Below are positions 1-7,449 of a stretch of DNA of 64,000 nt, piece by piece; position 1 is the stretch's first letter; every line of letters begins with the position of its first letter. The DNA lies in assembly GCA_900548515.1 (NCBI GenBank), contig URKU01000002.1:1-64000 (forward strand). Reading direction: 5' to 3'. Position numbers and translations under genes: made by a program. Under the pieces are notes generated by a model. The model did not search any database. It was given only the letters and a program-made list of their open reading frames with translations, and was not told where the DNA came from. Source of the DNA: an uncultured Collinsella sp. Its GTDB lineage: Bacteria; Actinomycetota; Coriobacteriia; Coriobacteriales; Coriobacteriaceae.

Positions 1-362
1 TTGGTGACGCCCCACGAAAGGCCGCGACGCTGGCCGCGACGCTTGGCGAGGGCCAGGTTCTCGGCGATCTGCATGTCGGCAGCGGTACCGCGCATGGGGT
101 CCTGGAACACACGGCCCAGGTACTTGGCGCGCTGCGACTCGCTCAGACGCGAGATGTCGGTGCCGTCGAGCTCAATAACACCCGAATCGAGCGGATACAC
201 GCCGGCGATCATATTGAGCAGCGTGGACTTGCCGGCGCCATTGCCGCCAATCACGGTTACAAAGTCGCCATCGTTGAGGGTGAGGTCGACGCCGGTGAGC
301 GCGCGCTTCTCGGTGACGGTGCCCTTGTTAAAGGTCTTCTTGACGTGCGAGAGCTTAAGCAT
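1..362 (-). CDS. ABC transporter ATP-binding protein (partial)
   Basis: This is the N-terminal 120 residues of an ABC ATPase that runs off the left edge of the window. It starts MLKLSHVKKTFNKG and has a Walker A motif GGNGAGKST near residues 39-47 and a Q-loop region (VFQDPM) near residue 90. The ATG at 362 overlaps the end of the permease gene by 8 bases, which indicates translational coupling. With the permease and lipoprotein upstream it forms a complete importer of the TrpXYZ type (COG1101/COG4120/COG2984), probably energising amino-acid or related uptake at the membrane. The substrate cannot be read from the sequence. Confidence 0.9.
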   Translation of the reverse strand, partial: MLKLSHVKKTFNKGTVTEKRALTGVDLTLNDGDFVTVIGGNGAGKSTLLNMIAGVYPLDSGVIELDGTDISRLSESQRAKYLGRVFQDPMRGTAADMQIAENLALAKRRGQRRGLSWGVT

Positions 363-1278
363 CTGCCTCATCCCCCTTCGTGTAGGAGCTGCGGAGCTTA
401 TAGCGCTCCCAAACCACGGGCACGCACAGGGCCACGGCGACGATCACGGCGGAGAGTAGCTTCATGTCGTTGGCGTCCATGCCCAGCTGCAGCACGATGG
501 CGCGGATAAGGAAGTACACCACGGAGCCAAAGACGGCGGAGGCAAGACGGACGCTAAACTGCGTGAGGCCGCCGGGCAGCAGGCGACCGAGCACCTCGCC
601 GATGACGATGGCGGCAAGACCGATAACGATGGCGCCGGTGCCCATGCCGATGTCGGCATACTTCTGGCTCTGGCAGATGAGCGCACCCGAAAGGCCAATG
701 AGGGCGTTGGAGAGCACGAGGGCGATCATTTTGGTAGTGTTGGTGTTAACGCCCAGGGCGCGGATCATGTACTCGTTGTTGCCGGTGGCACGCAGCGCCG
801 AGCCGATCTCGGTGCCAAAGAACCAGTACAGGATGGCGACGATGGCCACGGCCAGCACAATGCCTAGGATAATGGCAACAGTGGACTGCGGCAGGCCCGT
901 CATGTTGCTGACGGATGAGAAGATAGTGCCCTTGGCAAGGATGGGCGTGTTGGACTTGCCCATGATGCGCAGGTTGATGGACCACAGGCTAATCTGCGTA
1001 AGGATTCCGGCGAGGATTGCGGGAATCTCAAAGACGGTGGTCAAAATGCCCGTGACGGCACCCGCGATGGCGCCGGCGCACATACCGGCCAGCACGGCGA
1101 GCAGCGGGTCGACGTTGTTATTGACGATGAGTACGGCGCAGACACAGCCGCCGAGGGCAAAGCTGCCGTCGCAGGTCATATCGGGGATGTCGAGCAGGCG
1201 GAACGTGATAAACACGCCAAGCACCATAATGCCCCAGAGGACGCCCTGCGAAACGGCGCCCTGCAATGCAATGAGCAT
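355..1278 (-). CDS. ABC transporter permease, TrpY-like
   Basis: This 307-residue, strongly hydrophobic protein has about eight to nine predicted membrane segments. It resembles the BMP/TrpY branch of ABC permeases (COG4120), seen in the N-terminal LDIPDMTCDGSF stretch and the RALGVN loop, which would contact the ATPase. A good ribosome site (AGGAGG in minus orientation) lies just before the ATG. It is read from the same strand as the lipoprotein gene upstream, with about 200 bases between them that hold a hairpin, and it overlaps the ATPase gene downstream. The family moves tryptophan, tyrosine or unknown small molecules; the actual substrate is not known here. Confidence 0.88.
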   Translation of the reverse strand: MLIALQGAVSQGVLWGIMVLGVFITFRLLDIPDMTCDGSFALGGCVCAVLIVNNNVDPLLAVLAGMCAGAIAGAVTGILTTVFEIPAILAGILTQISLWSINLRIMGKSNTPILAKGTIFSSVSNMTGLPQSTVAIILGIVLAVAIVAILYWFFGTEIGSALRATGNNEYMIRALGVNTNTTKMIALVLSNALIGLSGALICQSQKYADIGMGTGAIVIGLAAIVIGEVLGRLLPGGLTQFSVRLASAVFGSVVYFLIRAIVLQLGMDANDMKLLSAVIVAVALCVPVVWERYKLRSSYTKGDEADA

Positions 1279-1382
1279 GCTTCATACCTCCTAGGATAGG
1301 GTGGACACGTGATTTTCCATAATAGCGGTACCAATGCATAAAAGAGCTGCGGACGGATGTTTTGTCTCATCCGAAACAAGCA

Positions 1383-1411
1383 GGGCGAACGCCGGTCTTT
1401 AGCGTTCGCCC
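1383..1411 (-). terminator. Intercistronic hairpin between lipoprotein and permease genes
   Basis: A perfect 10-bp inverted repeat, GGGCGAACGC / GCGTTCGCCC, has a 9-base spacer. On the minus strand it is followed by the weakly T-rich TGCTTGTTTC. It lies inside the ABC operon, downstream of the binding-protein gene. Such hairpins often stabilise the upstream mRNA or partly terminate it, so that the binding protein is made in excess over the membrane parts. Confidence 0.55.
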
Positions 1412-1482
1412 CAAGGACTCAGATATTGAATAACGCGGCTGTGGCGCGCGTGCGGGCCCTAGACGCGTTACCGCGCATGGCG

Positions 1483-2463
1483 CTACTCGTCCAGAGCGGA
1501 AAGGTCGATACCCAGGGCCTCGGCCATCTCGTCGTTCTTGACGACGACCAGGTCCTTGCTCGAGAGGTGCTTGATCGGCATATCCTCGGGCTTGGCCTCG
1601 CCCTTCAGGATCTTAACGGCCATCTCGCCCGCGGCGTAGCCCAGGTCCTTATAGTTGATGGAGAGGGTGAACAGGCCGCCGGCCATGCACATACCCTCCT
1701 CGCCAGTCACGAAGGGGAGCTTATTCTCCTTGCAGATCTGGCCGACCTGCGAAGCGCCCGCGGCGATGGTGTTGTCAGTGGGGGAGTACAGCGCGTCGAC
1801 CTTGCCCACGGCAGACTCGACGACGGACTGAATCTCGTTGGAGCTCGAGACGGTGAAGTCAGTGTACTCGAGGCCCAGCTTGTCGAGCTCCTTCTTGGCG
1901 GCCTTGATCTGGACGTCGGAGTTGGACTCGGCGGTGCAGTAGAGCAGGCCGACCTTTTTAACGTCGGGCAGGACCTTCTGCATCATCTCGAGCTGCTCGG
2001 CGACCGGGGTGAGGTCGGAAGCACCCGTGACGTTGGTGCCGGGCTTGTCGTTGTCCTGGACCAGGCCGGAGGCGGCGTAGTCGGTGATGGCACAGCCCAC
2101 GATGGGGATATCGGCCGTGGCGCCGGCGGCAGCCTGCGCGGCGGGCGTGGCGATGGCATAAATCAGGTTGACGTTGTCGCCCACAAACTTGTCGGCAATG
2201 GACTTACACGTGGACTGGTCGTTCTGGGCGTTCTTCTGGTCGATCTTGACCTTAAGGCCGCTCTCCTTGATGGCCTTGACAAAGCCATCGTTGGCGGCGT
2301 CGAGTGCGGAGTGCTCGGTGAGCTGCAGAACGCCGATGGTGTAGTCGGAACCGGCGGCAGCAGAGCCGGAACCAGAGTTGCCGCCGCATCCGGCGAGCGG
2401 GGCGAGCGCGAGCAGGCCGGCGGAGACCAGAAGGCTCCTGCGGCTGATGGTGATGTCCTTCAT
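1483..2463 (-). CDS. ABC transporter substrate-binding lipoprotein, TrpX-like
   Basis: This is a 326-residue solute-binding protein of the COG2984/TrpX family. The chosen ATG at 2463 gives MKDITISRRSLLVSAG, a Tat-like twin-arginine signal, followed by a lipobox LAGC around residue 24, so the mature protein is probably lipid-anchored outside the membrane. The body has the periplasmic-binding fold pattern, for example DYTIGVLQLTEHSALDAANDGF and NLIYAIATPAAQAAA. An upstream in-frame ATG at 2511 is less likely because it would put 16 polar residues before the signal peptide. This gene leads the importer operon. No T-box leader, common for tryptophan importers, is visible upstream. Confidence 0.9.
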   Translation of the reverse strand: MKDITISRRSLLVSAGLLALAPLAGCGGNSGSGSAAAGSDYTIGVLQLTEHSALDAANDGFVKAIKESGLKVKIDQKNAQNDQSTCKSIADKFVGDNVNLIYAIATPAAQAAAGATADIPIVGCAITDYAASGLVQDNDKPGTNVTGASDLTPVAEQLEMMQKVLPDVKKVGLLYCTAESNSDVQIKAAKKELDKLGLEYTDFTVSSSNEIQSVVESAVGKVDALYSPTDNTIAAGASQVGQICKENKLPFVTGEEGMCMAGGLFTLSINYKDLGYAAGEMAVKILKGEAKPEDMPIKHLSSKDLVVVKNDEMAEALGIDLSALDE

Positions 2464-2526
2464 ATCATTACCCCCAGTATAAAAATGGCTGGAAACACTG
2501 CACTGGGACAAAGTGCAAGTGGAACT

Positions 2527-2554
2527 ATAGTAGCGCTGATGTCCATTTTTACAA
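2527..2554 (-). promoter_or_regulatory. Candidate sigma-70-type promoter of the ABC importer operon
   Basis: In minus orientation TTGTAA (-35) is followed after 16 bases by TACTAT (-10). It ends about 64 bases before the lipoprotein start codon. It was found by eye only. Confidence 0.5.
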
Positions 2555-2623
2555 CAGCCTGGCGGGTTTTTTAATACAGAATCGGATGGGCGGTACGGGT
2601 AGTCGAATGGGCGGCGGAGGGCC

Positions 2624-3418
2624 TTATGCGGCGGAGGAGGCGTCGTCCTCGTCTAGGGCGGCGAAGAGCTTCTTGCCGTCGAGGAGACGTGTGGTGACGT
2701 TTCTCATTCGGCCAATCTCTACAGTACGCAACGTGTCATCGGCGCCTCGGGCGTCGTAGACCGTTCCCAGCAAATACGAGATGCCGTCTCGTTGCTTGAT
2801 GGCAAAGGGACGGAGTGTCATCCGTGCTGCTTCGGTTTCGCCACGTGTCGTGACGCTCGAAATATCAAAACTCACCGTGGTTCCGTGGTCGATGGCCTGC
2901 TCGACGAGCTCGCACGTGTCGATGCGCTTGATGGGCGTGCGCGTTGCCTTGGTAGCCTTGCTGCCTGCGCTTGGAGCGGGTTCGGGTGTATCGAGGTAGC
3001 CGCGAACGTCGGCACTCGCTATGGCAACTAAGTGCTGCGCCATGCTCTTGCGGATAGCGATAGGCGTGGAGCGGTTGCGCATGACCATACCGTGGAGCCG
3101 GATGATCTCTTCATCGGTGAGCGGGCGGGTAAGAAGTTTGTAGCCCACGCCGCGTTTGTACTCAATTTCGTATCCGGCATGGCGAAGCGCGGAGATGGCG
3201 GTGTAGATGCTGCGCCGCGCCGCCGAGATGGGCATGCGGGCGGGGTCGTCGGGATGGGCGAGGCGCCGGATCAACTCATCGGAAAGCATGGCCTTGTCCT
3301 CGCCGGTGTTTTCGCTTAATAGTTGCAGGATGCGAACGGCGCGATAGGCTGCCATCGAGGCGGCGCCCCTCGTCGTGGTCTCGTAAGTTTCAACAGCGGT
3401 TTCGGTCATGGCGTCCAC
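2624..3418 (-). CDS. WYL-domain-type transcriptional regulator
   Basis: This 264-residue protein begins with a winged-helix-like region (RAVRILQLLSENTGEDKAMLSDELIRRL, then SAARRSIYTAISALRHAGYEIEYKRGVGYKL, residues about 25-95). It continues with a C-terminal part resembling the WYL ligand-sensing domain (TVSFDISSVTTRGE ... MTLRPFAIKQRDGISYLLGTVYD). Proteins of this family are DNA-binding regulators that often sense nucleotides or nucleic acid. The gene stands alone between the ABC importer and asnS, both on the same strand. Its target is unknown, and no clear terminator follows it. Confidence 0.7.
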   Translation of the reverse strand: MDAMTETAVETYETTTRGAASMAAYRAVRILQLLSENTGEDKAMLSDELIRRLAHPDDPARMPISAARRSIYTAISALRHAGYEIEYKRGVGYKLLTRPLTDEEIIRLHGMVMRNRSTPIAIRKSMAQHLVAIASADVRGYLDTPEPAPSAGSKATKATRTPIKRIDTCELVEQAIDHGTTVSFDISSVTTRGETEAARMTLRPFAIKQRDGISYLLGTVYDARGADDTLRTVEIGRMRNVTTRLLDGKKLFAALDEDDASSAA

Positions 3419-3526
3419 GTCCTTTCCGTTTTGGGTGGCGACGGTATGGAGCCTAGGACGCGGGGCTTTCCCAGGGGCGCAGGGCGCTCTGGGCGGTCGG
3501 TAGTCGTCGGCAAACGGCGGGTCGAG

Positions 3527-3589
3527 TTTTCAACAGTCCTGCTCAACTGACCAAAAACTTGCCAAAAGCTTGACGGATGCTGTTGAAAA
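3527..3589. repeat. Palindromic intergenic element
   Basis: Perfect 10-bp arms TTTTCAACAG (3527-3536) and CTGTTGAAAA (3580-3589) enclose 43 bases rich in CCAAAA and CTTG motifs. It sits between the WYL regulator and the asnS terminator. In minus orientation it contains GAGCAGGACTGT, a 12-mer also present in the structured core at 45236-45302. It may be a repeat family member or a structured 3' UTR. Confidence 0.5.
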
Positions 3590-3590
3590 A

Positions 3591-3620
3591 AGCGCCTCTC
3601 GACCGATGTCGAGAGGCGCT
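3591..3620 (-). terminator. Rho-independent terminator of asnS
   Basis: A 12-bp perfect stem AGCGCCTCTCGA / TCGAGAGGCGCT with a 6-base loop is followed on the minus strand by a run of six T, about 50 bases after the asnS stop codon. Confidence 0.85.
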
Positions 3621-3667
3621 TGTGCGATGAGCGTTGGCGTGTGGCGACGCGAGTTAGCGTCCGACGA

Positions 3668-5071
3668 TTAGAAGTCGGCGTTACCCACGGTGCGCGGGTG
3701 CGGCAGGACGTCGCGGATGTTGCCCACGCCGGTCAGATACATGACCAAGCGCTCGAAGCCCAGACCGTAGCCGGCGTGCTTGCAGGAACCGTAGCGGCGC
3801 AGGTCAAGGTAGTACTTGTACTGCTCGGGATTCATGCCCAGGTCCTTGATGCGGGCCTCGAGCAGATCCAGGCGCTCCTCGCGCTGGGAGCCGCCGATAA
3901 TCTCGCCGATACCGGGAACCAGACAGTCGGCGGCGGCGACGGTCTTGCCGTCCTCGTTCATGCGCATGTAGAACGCCTTAATCTCGGCCGGGTAGTCGGT
4001 CACAAAAGTCGGCCGCTTAAAGTGCTCCTCGGTCAGGAAGCGCTCGTGCTCGGTCTGCAGGTCGATGCCCCAGCTGACGGGGTAATCAAACTGGTGGCCA
4101 GCAGCGACTGCCTGCTCCAGGATCTCGACGGCCTCGGTGTAGGTAACGCGGGCAAAGTCGGAGTTGGCGACATGGTCCAGGCGCTCGAGCAGACCCTTGT
4201 CCACAAACTTGTTGAGCATATTGAGCTCGTCGGGGCAGGTGGCCATAACGTCCTTAAGGACGTACTTGAGCATGGCCTCGGCGTTATCCATGTAGTCGTT
4301 AAGGTCGGCAAAGGCCATCTCGGGCTCGATCATCCAAAACTCGGCGGCGTGGCGCGTGGTGTTGGAGTTCTCGGCACGGAAGGTGGGGCCAAAGGTGTAC
4401 ACGTCGCCAAAGGCCATGGCAAAGTTCTCGGCATTGAGCTGGCCGGACACGGTGAGGCTTGCATGCTTGCCAAAGAAGTCCTGGCTCCAGTCGACCTCGC
4501 CGGACTCAGTGAGGGGCGGATTTTTGGGGTCGAGCGTGGTCACGCGGAACATCTCGCCGGCGCCCTCGCAGTCACTCGTGGTGATGATGGGGGTGTTGAC
4601 GTAGACAAAGCCCTGCTCCTGGAAGAAGCGGTGGATGGCGGCAGCCGCGACAGAGCGGATGCGGAACACGGCGCGGAACAGGTTGGTGCGCGGACGCAGG
4701 TGCTGCTGGGTGCGCAGGAACTCGACGGTTGCGCGCTTCTTCTGCAGCGGGTAATCCGGGGCGCTCGTGCCCTCGACCTCGATGGAGGTGGCAGAAAGCT
4801 CGAAAGGCTGGGGCGCATCGGGGGTCAGCTTGACGGTGCCGGTGCAAATGAGTGCGGCCGAGACGTTTTGATGGGCGATCTCGTCGTAGTTGTCGAGTGC
4901 CTCGCGGTTCATGACGACCTGCAGGTCGCGGAAGCAGCTGCCGTCGTTGAGCGTAACAAAGCCAAAGTTCTTCATGTCGCGGACGGACTTGACCCAGCCG
5001 GCGACGGTGACGGTCTGGCCGCCGAGCGACTCGGCATCGGCATAGAGCTGCGCGATTTTGGTGCGGTTCAC
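3668..5071 (-). CDS. asnS: Asparaginyl-tRNA synthetase
   Basis: This class II synthetase attaches asparagine to tRNA-Asn in the cytoplasm. The 467-residue product matches the usual AsnS length (466 in E. coli). An N-terminal OB-fold anticodon-binding domain ([26 protein letters not shown]) is followed by the catalytic core: motif 2 region [22 protein letters not shown] and motif 3 region [15 protein letters not shown]. The AsnS-type [12 protein letters not shown] sequence separates it from AspRS. I chose the GTG at 5071 because GGGAGG lies just before it and the protein then begins at the OB fold; a longer reading from an ATG at 5137 adds 22 unconserved residues. A strong terminator follows. 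Confidence 0.95.
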   Translation of the reverse strand: MNRTKIAQLYADAESLGGQTVTVAGWVKSVRDMKNFGFVTLNDGSCFRDLQVVMNREALDNYDEIAHQNVSAALICTGTVKLTPDAPQPFELSATSIEVEGTSAPDYPLQKKRATVEFLRTQQHLRPRTNLFRAVFRIRSVAAAAIHRFFQEQGFVYVNTPIITTSDCEGAGEMFRVTTLDPKNPPLTESGEVDWSQDFFGKHASLTVSGQLNAENFAMAFGDVYTFGPTFRAENSNTTRHAAEFWMIEPEMAFADLNDYMDNAEAMLKYVLKDVMATCPDELNMLNKFVDKGLLERLDHVANSDFARVTYTEAVEILEQAVAAGHQFDYPVSWGIDLQTEHERFLTEEHFKRPTFVTDYPAEIKAFYMRMNEDGKTVAAADCLVPGIGEIIGGSQREERLDLLEARIKDLGMNPEQYKYYLDLRRYGSCKHAGYGLGFERLVMYLTGVGNIRDVLPHPRTVGNADF

Positions 5072-5177
5072 GTATCCTCCCATAACGGTTGAATGATAGT
5101 TATCCATACAGTTCGATATTCTAGCAGCTCGGCTCATTTGGGCTATACAGATAAGGCATTGACGGGATGGTTTTTCA

Positions 5178-5215
5178 AACGAAAAGCGCCCGCGGCCAAA
5201 TGGTCGCGGGCGCTT
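5178..5215 (-). terminator. Rho-independent terminator of crr
   Basis: AAGCGCCCGCG (5184-5194) pairs with CGCGGGCGCTT (5205-5215), and a T-rich stretch follows in minus orientation (CTTTTCGTTTG). It lies 39 bases past the crr stop. Confidence 0.8.
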
Positions 5216-5253
5216 AACGAGGTGCCTTTTTGGCTGTGTGGCGCGGGGCCTGG

Positions 5254-5817
5254 CTACTTGGTCTTGGCTACCAGCAGCGGGTCGCCAAGCTTGACGAGCG
5301 GGTTGCCGCCAATAAGCGTTCCAGACTCGCCGACATGGTCGATGCTCTTAAGACGATCGAGCTCGGAGACGATGACGGTCACGATGTCCTCGTGGCCGGC
5401 GGCCTTAATGGCCTCGCGGTCGAAGCTGATGAGCGGCTGGCCTGCCTTGACCACATCGCCCATCTCGACAAAGCGGGCAAAACCCTTGCCGTTCATTTCC
5501 ACGGTGCCCAGGCCAACATGGATGAACACGCGAAGACCGTCCTCGGTGATCATACCAATGGAGTGGTTGGTGACAGTGGTGGCGCCGATGCGGCCGTTGG
5601 CGGGCGCATAGATGGTGCCGGTAATGGGCTCGATGCCATAGCCCTGGCCAAGCATGCCCGAGGCGATCGTCTCGTCGGGAACCTCGTCCAGGTTGACGAG
5701 CACGCCGTTGACGGGGGCGTAGATGACGCCTTCGCGGGTAGCGAAGCTTGCTGCGGGCGGAACGGACGCCTCGCCGGTCGAGGTGAAGGTGGACTTAAGC
5801 GAATCGAGCAGACCCAT
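5254..5817 (-). CDS. crr: PTS glucose-type EIIA protein
   Basis: This is a free-standing 187-residue EIIA of the glucose superfamily. It accepts phosphate from HPr and passes it to membrane EIIB/EIIC partners. The signature [16 protein letters not shown] holds the phosphorylated histidine (about His100), and TNHSIGM holds the second conserved histidine (about His85). The start is the ATG at 5817 preceded by GGAGG; the longer reading to 5898 adds an atypical leader. It is a single-gene unit on minus. An EIIC gene without its own EIIA/EIIB lies far away at 41941, and this protein might serve it, but that is inference. Confidence 0.93.
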   Translation of the reverse strand: MGLLDSLKSTFTSTGEASVPPAASFATREGVIYAPVNGVLVNLDEVPDETIASGMLGQGYGIEPITGTIYAPANGRIGATTVTNHSIGMITEDGLRVFIHVGLGTVEMNGKGFARFVEMGDVVKAGQPLISFDREAIKAAGHEDIVTVIVSELDRLKSIDHVGESGTLIGGNPLVKLGDPLLVAKTK

Positions 5818-5864
5818 AGTTGCCTCCAACTTAAATAGGCGCATATCGCGCGTATGGTTTGCCG

Positions 5865-5874
5865 GAAACGTTTC
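5865..5874. promoter_or_regulatory. LacI/GalR-type operator-like palindrome upstream of crr
   Basis: GAAACGTTTC is a perfect 10-bp palindrome with the central CG typical of LacI/CcpA-family operators. It lies 48 bases before the crr start codon, within the region expected to hold its promoter. The match is short, so chance is possible. Confidence 0.35.
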
Positions 5875-6013
5875 ATATGTGTTTCGCGGCTTGGTCAACG
5901 CCCCTATTCTACGCTGCTCAGCGATACCTCTGAGCTGGGATTATGTGATATATCAGTTGGAGGGAAACTTATTGCTGGTGTGTTTCTGCGCCACGGGTTC
6001 AAGTGGGGTACGC

Positions 6014-6041
6014 TTGAAGGCGAAAAACAAGGGCGCATAAT
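6014..6041 (+). promoter_or_regulatory. Candidate promoter of the esterase gene
   Basis: TTGAAG (-35) and CATAAT (-10) are separated by 16 bases, and the -10 ends 19 bases before the ATG at 6061, leaving a short leader with the ribosome site. Confidence 0.5.
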
Positions 6042-6060
6042 TTGCGCGAAGGGAGCACAT

Positions 6061-6960
6061 ATGATTGTCGAGAACCATGCGCTGTGGGGCGAGGAGCCGA
6101 CCGAGGATTATCCGGCGACGTTTACGTATTTGGGTGCCGAGCCGCTGCCCGACAAGCCCAATGGCCGCCGCCCCGCGGTGATCATCTGCGGCGGAGGCGG
6201 GTTTACGCATATCGCTCCGCACGAGCAGGACCCGGTGGCGTTTGCGTTTTTGGATCACGGTTACCAGGCCTTTGTGCTCAACTATGTCACGAGTTCTACG
6301 GGTGACGTGAGCTTTCCGCACCCCCAGGCAGATCTTGCCAAGATGGTCGCCACGGTGCGCGCCAACGCCGACGAGTGGCATGTCGATCCTAAGCGCGTGT
6401 GCGTCGTGGGATTCTCGGCGGGCGGCATGATTTGCGCCTCGCTGGCAACACAGTGGAAGACCGGCCCCTTCGCGGCACTTGCCGGGGCGCGTCCGGACGA
6501 CATTCGTCCCGATGCCGTGGTGCTGGGCTATCCATTGCTCGACTTTGCCTATGTGCGCGACATGCAGACGCGCGATCCGCGCATTGACTTGCGCGTGCCC
6601 AAGACGGGCGGCAAGACGGGGCGCGATTTGCTCAACGACTACCTGTCGATGGTGACGGGCGGCGAGGCAACTGACGAGCATCTGGCCGACATCTGCCCCA
6701 CCACGCATGTTTCGCGCCAGATGCCGCCGACTTTTGTGTGGGGCGTGTCCGACGACAAGACGGCGCCGATCGCGCAGGTCTATCCGTTTGCGCAGCGCAT
6801 GGCCGAGGAGGGCGTCGCTTGCGAGATGCACGTCTTTGACCAGGGCGGTCACGGTCTTTCGCTCGGCAACGCCAACACCGCGGTCGACAACGAGGACAAG
6901 CAGGTGGCGGTCCGCCCTTGGATTCACCTAGCCTTCCGCTTTCTGGAGCGCCATATGTAA
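6061..6960 (+). CDS. Alpha/beta hydrolase (esterase-like)
   Basis: This 299-residue serine hydrolase is of the acetylesterase/BD-FAE type. The oxyanion-hole region is VIICGGGGFTHIAPHEQDP, the nucleophile elbow GFSAGG has Ser119, and the likely acid and base are in WGVSDDKTAP and DQGGHGLSLG. No signal peptide is present when translation starts at the ATG 6061, which has GAAGGGAG before it; an upstream open extension has no ribosome site. Related enzymes remove acetyl or other ester groups from carbohydrates or small molecules. The gene is followed after 47 bases by a small unknown gene. The substrate is unknown. Confidence 0.85.
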   Translation: MIVENHALWGEEPTEDYPATFTYLGAEPLPDKPNGRRPAVIICGGGGFTHIAPHEQDPVAFAFLDHGYQAFVLNYVTSSTGDVSFPHPQADLAKMVATVRANADEWHVDPKRVCVVGFSAGGMICASLATQWKTGPFAALAGARPDDIRPDAVVLGYPLLDFAYVRDMQTRDPRIDLRVPKTGGKTGRDLLNDYLSMVTGGEATDEHLADICPTTHVSRQMPPTFVWGVSDDKTAPIAQVYPFAQRMAEEGVACEMHVFDQGGHGLSLGNANTAVDNEDKQVAVRPWIHLAFRFLERHM

Positions 6961-7007
6961 AAGTAGACTACTTGCCCGTTTCAAAAAGTCTGCTTAGAGG
7001 AGGAGCC

Positions 7008-7328
7008 ATGCTTGAGGGTACGTATGTGGTTTCGGCCCAGACGCTGGTGGGGAGTAAACGCGGCGAGGTGACGTTTTCACATGGGGTGAACGGCGTGCTC
7101 AGGGCAGTACTAAACGTCAGGGGTCTCAATATCGCTCTCTCGAGTGCCCGCGCTGAGGGCGATTTCTTTGAACTCTCGGGTACTATCTCCCACGTCTTGA
7201 TGGGCAAGGCGCCCTTTACATGCACGGGGTCAGTCGAGGGTGATCGACTCACTGCTACCGCGCGGTCGGGTTCCGTTTCGATCTCGCTGAGCGGTATGCG
7301 CAAAGAGCTTTCGGGGCGCACCGCATAA
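7008..7328 (+). CDS. Small protein of unknown function
   Basis: This 106-residue product starts at an ATG with a very strong ribosome site (AGAGGAGGAG). It is rich in beta-prone alternating stretches (TYVVSAQTLVGSKRGEVTFSH, then GTISHVLMGKAPFTCTGSVEG) and has no signal peptide, membrane segment or cysteine motif. I do not recognise the family; a small beta-barrel or sandwich is possible. It lies 47 bases after the esterase gene and may be co-transcribed with it. The feoB promoter region follows. Confidence 0.65.
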   Translation: MLEGTYVVSAQTLVGSKRGEVTFSHGVNGVLRAVLNVRGLNIALSSARAEGDFFELSGTISHVLMGKAPFTCTGSVEGDRLTATARSGSVSISLSGMRKELSGRTA

Positions 7329-7381
7329 AGTTTGCGCAGGTAAACATCGGTATTTGACTTTATAAAATAGTTCAGAGCGCT

Positions 7382-7427
7382 ATCATTTGTCGTTACGAGT
7401 TGGTTAGCCACGGTAAACGGTTAACCG
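7382..7427 (+). promoter_or_regulatory. feoB upstream region with possible metalloregulator site
   Basis: The region just upstream of feoB contains GGTTAGCC, which equals half of the DtxR/IdeR consensus, and a perfect palindrome CGGTTAACCG (7418-7427). Iron-dependent repression by a DtxR-type regulator would fit an actinobacterial ferrous iron transporter, but the second half of a full box is missing. Confidence 0.3.
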
Positions 7428-7449
7428 CGTCTAACGAAAGGATGAGCGC

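Noticed and set aside
2464..2560. T-box or other tryptophan-sensing leader for the TrpXYZ-like importer
   Set aside because: The leader is under 70 bases from the predicted promoter and lacks the T-box sequence and specifier stem.
3620..5092. A 490-codon plus frame opposite asnS
   Set aside because: It is antisense to a certain synthetase gene and has no recognisable domain.
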